Assembly (NCBI GenBank): GCA_030605745.1
Contig: JAUWHT010000360.1
Coordinates: 1-9,300, forward strand
Length of the DNA stretch: 9,300 nucleotides
Direction of reading: 5' to 3'
Source of the DNA: Pirellulales bacterium
GTDB lineage: Bacteria > Planctomycetota > Planctomycetia > Pirellulales > Thermoguttaceae
This document shows, one piece after another, positions 5,526 to 9,300 of this stretch. The translations under genes were made by a program, and so were the position numbers. The notes beneath the pieces were generated by a model. It saw nothing but the letters and a program-made list of their open reading frames with translations. It had not been told where the DNA came from and did not search any database. Position 1 is the stretch's first letter. The number at the start of each line of letters is the position of its first letter.

Positions 5526-6443
5526 CTAGCGGTTCTTCCAGTCGATCTTCGACATTGCGGCCAGGGCCAGGTGTAGGGCATGGATGCCGTTGCGGGCGTG
5601 GCCTTGGGCTTTTACCGCCAGGTACAACTGGTGGGCCAATGCCAGCCCCGGCAGTGAGAGGCCCATACGTTTTGATTCGTCCAGGGCGATGCCCATGTCC
5701 TTGATGAAGTGCTCGACGAAGAAGCCGGGATCGAAGTTGCCCACAATGATCCGCGTGCCCAGGTTTGAAAGCGACCAGCTTCCCGCCGCGCCGGAGGCGA
5801 CCGATTTCATCACCGTTTCCAGGTCCAGCCCGGCCTTGTAGGCGTAGAGCAGTGCCTCGCAGACGCCGATCATGCCCGTGGCGATCAGAATCTGGTTGAC
5901 CATTTTGGTGTGTTGTCCGGCGCCGGGCCCGCCCTGGTGGACGATGGTCTTGCCCATGGCCTGCCAACAGGGCTGAAGCGCGTCGACCACTTCGCGCTCG
6001 CCGCCGATCATGATCGACAGTCGAGCTTCCCGTGCGCCGACGTCGCCGCCGGAGACGGGGGCGTCGATGCTATGGACGCCGAGGTTGGCGGCCGCTTGGG
6101 CGATTTCTACGGCCAGGGACGGCTTGCTGGTAGTCATGTCGACCACGATGTTGCCCGAGCTGCACCCGGCCAGCACCCCGTTCTCTCCCAGAAAGACCTC
6201 CCGCACGTCGGCCGGGAAACCAACAATGGCGAAGATCACGTTGGAGGCCTCGGCGACGGCCTTGGGGCTATCGGCCCACGCGGCCCCTGCCGAGAGCAGC
6301 TTGTCGGCTTTCTCTTTGGTGCGGTTAAAGACAGTAGCGGAGAACCCAGCATCGATCAGGTGCCCACACATACTCGAGCCCATCACCCCGGTGCCAATCC
6401 ACCCCAGCCGGGTCTCGCCCGGCGATACCTTCATCACAGCCAT
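5526..6443 (-). CDS. NAD(P)-dependent beta-hydroxyacid dehydrogenase (HIBADH/GarR family)
   Basis: This encodes 305 residues, the normal family length. The Rossmann dinucleotide loop is GWIGTGVMGSSM (14-25). The second strand ends in FNRTKEKAD, where Arg41 suggests NADP(H) preference. Family signatures follow: VVDMTTSKP (100-108, usually DxSTxxP), IDAPVSGGDVGARE for substrate binding (126-139), and GPGAGQHTKMVNQ with the catalytic Lys at 180. The C-terminal half is helical and mediates dimerisation. It reduces a semialdehyde or oxidises a beta-hydroxyacid. Tartronate semialdehyde, 3-hydroxyisobutyrate, and succinic or glyoxylic semialdehyde are all possible. The start at 6443 (MAVMKV) is chosen over a longer frame because the upstream extension covers the 7-bp repeats. 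An alternative start is ATG 6434. The ribosome binding site is weak (GGACAA). No obvious functional link to the neighbouring genes is visible. Confidence 0.9.
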   Translation of the reverse strand: MAVMKVSPGETRLGWIGTGVMGSSMCGHLIDAGFSATVFNRTKEKADKLLSAGAAWADSPKAVAEASNVIFAIVGFPADVREVFLGENGVLAGCSSGNIVVDMTTSKPSLAVEIAQAAANLGVHSIDAPVSGGDVGAREARLSIMIGGEREVVDALQPCWQAMGKTIVHQGGPGAGQHTKMVNQILIATGMIGVCEALLYAYKAGLDLETVMKSVASGAAGSWSLSNLGTRIIVGNFDPGFFVEHFIKDMGIALDESKRMGLSLPGLALAHQLYLAVKAQGHARNGIHALHLALAAMSKIDWKNR

Positions 6444-6456
6444 GAGTGGTTGTCCT

Positions 6457-6567
6457 AATGCTGAATGCTGAATGCTAACGCAACATCGGGCAAGCCCGAC
6501 CGCTACACAATGGCACCACGACCTCCTCCGCCCTTCATCATTCTTCATTCATCATTCAGCATTCCTC
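6457..6567. repeat. Inverted array of 7-bp iterons
   Basis: On the left are three tandem 7-mers, AATGCTG, AATGCTG and AATGCTA (6457-6477). On the right are five of opposite orientation, CTTCATC, ATTCTTC, ATTCATC, ATTCAGC and ATTCCTC (6533-6567). The arms 6457-6474 and 6546-6563 pair at 17 of 18 positions around a 71-base centre. The array fills the gap between the floA-operon third gene and the dehydrogenase gene and ends directly at the stop codon of the former. It could form a cruciform, an RNA hairpin ending the upstream transcript, or be a mobile REP-like unit. Confidence 0.75.
6486..6499. repeat. Small GC-rich palindrome inside the iteron array
   Basis: TCGGGC and GCCCGA are separated by AA, giving a perfect short palindrome in the centre of the larger inverted array. 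No T-run follows on either strand. Confidence 0.5.
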
Positions 6568-7266
6568 CTACACCCACCGATCCTCCGGGCGGCCAAGGAT
6601 TTCGTTGATGAGAATTGCCTGGCGGGCGGTTTCGGCGGTGCCCAGCATGGCGGCCAAGCCGGCGGCGGCGGTGAGGGGTATTTCGCTGAGCCGGTCCTCT
6701 ACTTCGCCGGCTTCCTGCACCCCTGGTACGGTGGCCGACTCACCTAGCCTGCCGGCAAGCCTGCTCACCTCGTGGTCGAACTTCTTGTGGAGGCGATCTT
6801 CAAGTTGCTCGTCGGCCTGGGCCACTTCATCACCGAGTTGGGAGGCCCGGCGGTCGAACTTGCCGGTATTGAGATGCTCCTTGACCTGCTGTCGCACCCG
6901 GTCGCCGAGCGGACCCTCGCGGACGATTTCCGCCTCGACCGGCTGCTGGGCGACGGCTTCGGCCCTGATCGGTGGCTCGGCCGCGGGCGGCGGATGTGGC
7001 TCGGCAGCCACCTGGCCACCGAGGCGCTGGGCCACCCGGCGGAGGAACTCGCCGATCTCGTCTTCCACGCCGCCGCCGGCCGGACGCCGAGCCGGGGGTC
7101 GAGCCTGAGGAGGCTGCCCCGGCCGTGCGCCGCCGCCCGGCTGCTGCACCTTTCCAATCTTTGAAAGCACCTGGGCAATGGCCGGAATCACGATGAACAG
7201 GATCACCAGCACGATCCCGATCAGGTCGCCGGCACCTAGGGCCCAGAGCGGTGCGAGAGGACTCAT
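6568..7266 (-). CDS. Membrane-anchored protein of unknown function, third gene of the floA operon
   Basis: This encodes 232 residues. One N-terminal membrane segment lies at about 14-34 (LIGIVLVILFIVIPAIAQVL). It is followed by a Gly/Pro/Arg-rich linker (43-66), a short helical patch (VEDEIGEFLRRVAQRL, 67-82), a Pro/Ala-rich stretch (88-112), and a charged, probably coiled-coil region (about 120-175). The C-terminus ends TARQAILINEILGRPEDRWV; I recall similar R-Q-A-I-x-x-N-E-I-L-x-R-P-x-x-R-W endings in planctomycete proteins. It starts inside the floA stop (ATGA overlap) with AAAGGAGG nine bases before the ATG, so it is co-translated with FloA. It occupies the place of yqfB in the Bacillus yqeZ-floA-yqfB operon but is not visibly related. 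A cytoplasmic-facing partner or adaptor of the flotillin scaffold is the natural inference. No catalytic motif is visible. Confidence 0.8.
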   Translation of the reverse strand: MSPLAPLWALGAGDLIGIVLVILFIVIPAIAQVLSKIGKVQQPGGGARPGQPPQARPPARRPAGGGVEDEIGEFLRRVAQRLGGQVAAEPHPPPAAEPPIRAEAVAQQPVEAEIVREGPLGDRVRQQVKEHLNTGKFDRRASQLGDEVAQADEQLEDRLHKKFDHEVSRLAGRLGESATVPGVQEAGEVEDRLSEIPLTAAAGLAAMLGTAETARQAILINEILGRPEDRWV

Positions 7267-8318
7267 GCGGCGGTTCCTCCTTTGTCTGTGCCGCCGGTGC
7301 CGGCCCTGGCGATCGAGCTGCGCATGTCGGTGTCGGCCCGGATGTTCCGCAGCTTGTAGTAGTCCATAATTCCAAGGGTCCCCTCGCGGAAGGCCTGGGC
7401 GATTGCCTTGGGCACCTCGGCTTCCGCTTGGACCACCTTTGCGCGGCTCTCTTCAATCCGGGCGATGTTCTCCTGCTCTTCGGCGACGGCCATAGCACGG
7501 CGTCCTTCGGCTTTGGCGCGGGCCACCCGCATGTCGGCCTCGGCCTGGTCGGCTTGCAGCCGTGCGCCGATGTTCTCGCCCACGTCTACGTCGGCGATAT
7601 CAATCGAGACGATCTCGAAGGCGGTTTGCGAGTCGAGCCGCCGGGACAGCACCGTCTTGGAGATGCTGTCGGGGTTCTCCAGCACATCGCCATGCGACTT
7701 GGCCGAGCCGATCGCGCTGACGATCCCTTCGCCGACCCGGGCGACGATCGTCTCTTCGGTGGCCCCGCCGATCAACTGCCGTAGGTTCGCTCGGACCGTG
7801 ACCCGGGCCTTGACTTTCAACTGGATGCCGTTCTGGGCGATGCCGTCGAGCGAATCTCGGCCGGATCCACGCGCCGGGCAGTCGATCACCTTGGGATAGA
7901 CGCTGGTCTGGACGGCCTCGAGCACGTTTCGGCCGGCCAGGTCGATTGCCGCGGCCAGCTTAATATCGAGTTCAACCATCTTGGCCTTGTGTGCGGCGAT
8001 GATCGCCCGGATCACCAGCGGCACGTTCCCGCCGGCCAGGTAGTGGGCTTCCAGGGCCTTGGAAGTGATACCCGTTTCGTCGCCCAGACCGGCTTGGACC
8101 GCCATGATCTTGCTGCGGACGATCACGGCCGGGCTGACCCTGCGGAAGGTCATCCCCAACAGGTCGAAGATGCTGATCCCCGCCCCGGTGCTCTTCGACT
8201 GGATCCACAGCCGAAAATACCGTGCGAAGACCGCCAGGGCGATCAGGCCGAAGAATATGGCGATCACTATGCCGATGACCACGGCCAACTCGGTACCGGT
8301 TTGGGCCAGTAGTATCAT
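7263..8318 (-). CDS. floA: Flotillin-like protein FloA (SPFH/band 7)
   Basis: This encodes 351 residues; Bacillus FloA has 331. It opens with MILLAQTGTE, then a hydrophobic membrane-inserting segment at about 11-34, then the conserved GISIFDLLGMTFRRVSP (48-63). The SPFH core follows: LEAHYLAGGNVPLVIRAIIAAHKA, VIDCPA, IQLKVKARVTVRANLRQLIGGATEETIVARVGEGIVSAIGSA (166-207) and VDVGENIGARLQADQAEADMRVARAKAEGRRAMAVA. The C-terminus has an Ala/Glu-rich coiled coil (about 258-310), which drives oligomerisation in flotillins. FloA scaffolds functional membrane microdomains and influences membrane fluidity and protein partners. The start at 8318 has AAGGAG six bases upstream; a longer frame to 8390 lacks this support. 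The gene lies downstream of nfeD and overlaps the third gene by ATGA. A structured 5' region precedes it. Confidence 0.95.
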   Translation of the reverse strand: MILLAQTGTELAVVIGIVIAIFFGLIALAVFARYFRLWIQSKSTGAGISIFDLLGMTFRRVSPAVIVRSKIMAVQAGLGDETGITSKALEAHYLAGGNVPLVIRAIIAAHKAKMVELDIKLAAAIDLAGRNVLEAVQTSVYPKVIDCPARGSGRDSLDGIAQNGIQLKVKARVTVRANLRQLIGGATEETIVARVGEGIVSAIGSAKSHGDVLENPDSISKTVLSRRLDSQTAFEIVSIDIADVDVGENIGARLQADQAEADMRVARAKAEGRRAMAVAEEQENIARIEESRAKVVQAEAEVPKAIAQAFREGTLGIMDYYKLRNIRADTDMRSSIARAGTGGTDKGGTAA

Positions 8319-8374
8319 GACGTGCTCCTTCCGGAATGAGCGGTTTAGAATAGAGTTTTCGCGTAATTCTCGAC

Positions 8375-8435
8375 AATAGCCGGGGGACAACGTCCCGCGG
8401 GCGCATTGCCGCGACGCGTTGCGCGGGCGGCTATT
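8375..8435 (-). promoter_or_regulatory. Structured element in the nfeD-floA gap (floA leader candidate)
   Basis: AATAGCCG (8375-8382) and CGGCTATT (8428-8435) form a perfect 8-bp outer stem. They enclose two further stems: GGGAC/GTCCC around AAC (8384-8396) and GCGCA/TGCGC (8401-8405 and 8420-8424). The layout is a three-way junction. It lies 57 bases upstream of the floA start and within its probable 5' UTR. It could be an RNA regulatory element, an attenuator, or simply an nfeD transcript-end hairpin. No T-run follows it on the minus strand. Confidence 0.5.
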
Positions 8436-8495
8436 TGGGTTATGTCTTGCGAAAACACTACTTCAAACGGCTGAAATGTTACCACAGTGTTTATG

Positions 8496-8524
8496 TGTCT
8501 ATCCCGATTGCCGGGAATTGTCAA
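8496..8524 (-). promoter_or_regulatory. Possible promoter for floA overlapping the nfeD stop
   Basis: On the minus strand a perfect TTGACA (8524-8519) contains the nfeD stop codon TGA. A 17-base spacer then leads to TAGACA (8501-8496), a poor -10 with only 3 of 6 matches. The spacer holds an inverted repeat TCCCG/CGGGA with a 5-base loop, which may be an operator or hairpin. A second, equally weak option downstream is TTGAAG with CATAAC at 16 bases. Independent transcription of floA is plausible given the 202-base gap. Confidence 0.35.
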
Positions 8525-9096
8525 GTCGGGGGTTCATCGAACGGGTCTGGGGCGACCGAGTCGATAGGCCGCCGCAGGGGATCCTCGGCGGCCGGTGAAG
8601 GCGTTTCATCCTCCAGCGGCCGGACCACCACCCGATTGGCTCGCACCTCGATCACCCGGACCGGCTGCCCCGCTTCGATCGGCATCCCCTCGCTCAGCGC
8701 GTCGACGGTCCGTCCGTCGATGGTGATCGCCCCGCCGGGCAACATTTTGCACTTGGTTTGGGCAACGCGACCGACCAGGCTTTTCAGATGGTCGCGGCGG
8801 GGATCCTCCGGCAGTACGTCGTCGCTGTCGGGGGCCAACAGCAGCACCTTTCGGCCCATGGCTGTCTTAGGCCAATACTTAAGCGCAAGGATCACCACGA
8901 CCGGCAGCCCCACAATGGCCACCGTGAGGACCACGAACCCCACAAGCGGCCCATGCCGGAACCCCATGATAATGGCCGCCAGGATCGAACTGGCCGCCAG
9001 GAACCCCAGCACGCCCGCCGAAGGAAAAAATATCTCCAGAATCGCCAGGCCCATGCCAAACACCAGCAGCAATACGGCCCAGACCCAGGGGTCCAT
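8521..9096 (-). CDS. nfeD: NfeD family membrane protein
   Basis: This encodes 191 residues. Three hydrophobic segments lie at about 4-24, 28-46 and 50-73 (WVWAVLLLVFGMGLAILEIF, VLGFLAASSILAAIIMGF, LVGFVVLTVAIVGLPVVVIL). A cytoplasmic OB-fold domain follows at about 106-162, with the characteristic LVGRVAQTKCKMLPGGAITIDGR...DALSEGMPIEAGQPVRVIEV sequence. The tail (163-191) is acidic and Pro-rich. This is the short NfeD form without the N-terminal ClpP-like protease. Such proteins are nearly always encoded beside SPFH/flotillin genes and are thought to act as their partners in membrane microdomain assembly, which fits floA directly downstream. The start at 9096 has GGAG seven bases upstream. 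The gene starts the minus-strand cluster. Confidence 0.92.
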   Translation of the reverse strand: MDPWVWAVLLLVFGMGLAILEIFFPSAGVLGFLAASSILAAIIMGFRHGPLVGFVVLTVAIVGLPVVVILALKYWPKTAMGRKVLLLAPDSDDVLPEDPRRDHLKSLVGRVAQTKCKMLPGGAITIDGRTVDALSEGMPIEAGQPVRVIEVRANRVVVRPLEDETPSPAAEDPLRRPIDSVAPDPFDEPPT

Positions 9097-9110
9097 GATG
9101 TAGCTCCAGA

Positions 9111-9161
9111 GTGGATAGTGGATAGTGGATAGGTGGCCACCGACTATCCACTATCCACTAT
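9111..9161. repeat. Perfect inverted array of 7-bp GTGGATA iterons
   Basis: Three tandem GTGGATA units (9111-9131) face inverse units (TATCCAC) at 9145-9158. The arms 9115-9132 and 9144-9161 are perfectly complementary over 18 bp. The centre contains the palindrome GGTGGCCACC (9132-9141). The array lies just upstream of the nfeD ribosome binding site, in the 5' leader, between divergent genes. It could form a long hairpin or cruciform and influence either gene. Confidence 0.85.
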
Positions 9162-9182
9162 TTTCGGTAGTGCCTCATGATG

Positions 9183-9211
9183 TTGGCAAGAAATAGCGGG
9201 GTTGTTATGCT
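9183..9211 (+). promoter_or_regulatory. Predicted promoter for the rightmost plus-strand gene
   Basis: TTGGCA (9183-9188) and TATGCT (9206-9211) are separated by exactly 17 bases. They match the sigma70 consensus at 5 of 6 and 4 of 6 positions. Transcription would start near 9218, leaving a leader of about 48 bases before the ATG at 9266. Confidence 0.5.
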
Positions 9212-9265
9212 ATTGCCTCCCCTGTTGCGCCTAAATGTGCTAGCAGCAGTGCGAGGAGGCTGGCG

Positions 9266-9300
9266 ATGGCAAGGAAAGATCGGAGCAACCAGCCCAATGG
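9266..9300 (+). CDS. Start of an unidentified gene, cut by the window end
   Basis: The ATG at 9266 is preceded by a strong GAGGAGG ribosome binding site (9253-9259, spacing 6) and by a predicted promoter at the right distance. Only MARKDRSNQPN is visible, too little to identify. The gene is divergent from nfeD. Confidence 0.55.
   Translation, partial: MARKDRSNQPN

Noticed and set aside
5446..5967. Minus-strand frame ending in a repeated QDYSEG peptide
   Set aside because: The repeat is the 24-bp DNA duplication read in frame. The rest is an out-of-frame shadow of the dehydrogenase gene.
6457..6567. CRISPR-like array
   Set aside because: Units are only 7 bp, lie in opposite orientation on the two sides, and have no regular spacers or cas genes.
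8059..8379. Plus-strand frames opposite floA
   Set aside because: FloA on the minus strand is unmistakable and these have no start signals.

Overview
The window looks like chromosomal DNA of a Planctomycete-type bacterium, probably of the Pirellula/Rhodopirellula-like group. This is inferred from the high-GC coding style, the NfeD–FloA–accessory membrane protein cluster, an HTH-nucleotidyltransferase/HEPN pair of a type I associate with planctomycetes, and intergenic repeats and palindromes of a sort common in these genomes. No rRNA, tRNA or CRISPR array is visible, so the placement rests on gene content alone.

Left part (1-1441) is a decayed accessory region. It holds about 520 bases with no recognisable gene, the C-terminal end of an IS1-like DDE transposase, two REP-like palindromic remnants, and a doubtful PEP-CTERM-like tail on the minus strand. 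From 1442 to 2457, on the plus strand, lies a toxin-antitoxin-like pair: a winged-helix/MNT nucleotidyltransferase overlapping a HEPN gene that is broken by a one-base frameshift. Two TTTACGG boxes 21 bp apart sit between the predicted promoter and the start codon and look like an autoregulatory operator. A compact MscS-type channel gene follows (2680-3201). It ends at a long inverted repeat that separates it from the convergent minus-strand genes.

From 3371 to 9096 every gene is on the minus strand. In transcription order they are nfeD (8521-9096), floA (7263-8318), a membrane-anchored protein of unknown function overlapping floA by ATGA (6568-7266), an NAD(P)-dependent beta-hydroxyacid dehydrogenase (5526-6443), a family-4 glycosyltransferase (4309-5442), and a GH130 glycoside phosphorylase-like gene overlapping it by ATGA (3371-4312), which carries an in-frame amber codon. 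The first three form a membrane-organisation cluster: an NfeD partner, a flotillin scaffold and an accessory protein. The last two look like a translationally coupled carbohydrate module. A divergent plus-strand gene starts at 9266 and runs off the window.

The non-coding DNA is unusually structured. A three-way-junction-like element lies in the nfeD-floA gap. Two separate gaps carry inverted arrays of 7-bp units. A 24-bp exact tandem duplication covers the ribosome binding site of the glycosyltransferase gene. I do not see a clearly new defence or mobile system. The best candidates for something undescribed are the floA leader structure, the third floA-operon protein and the 7-bp iteron palindromes. 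Two genes (HEPN and GH130) are each broken by a single-base lesion, which may be real decay or sequencing error.
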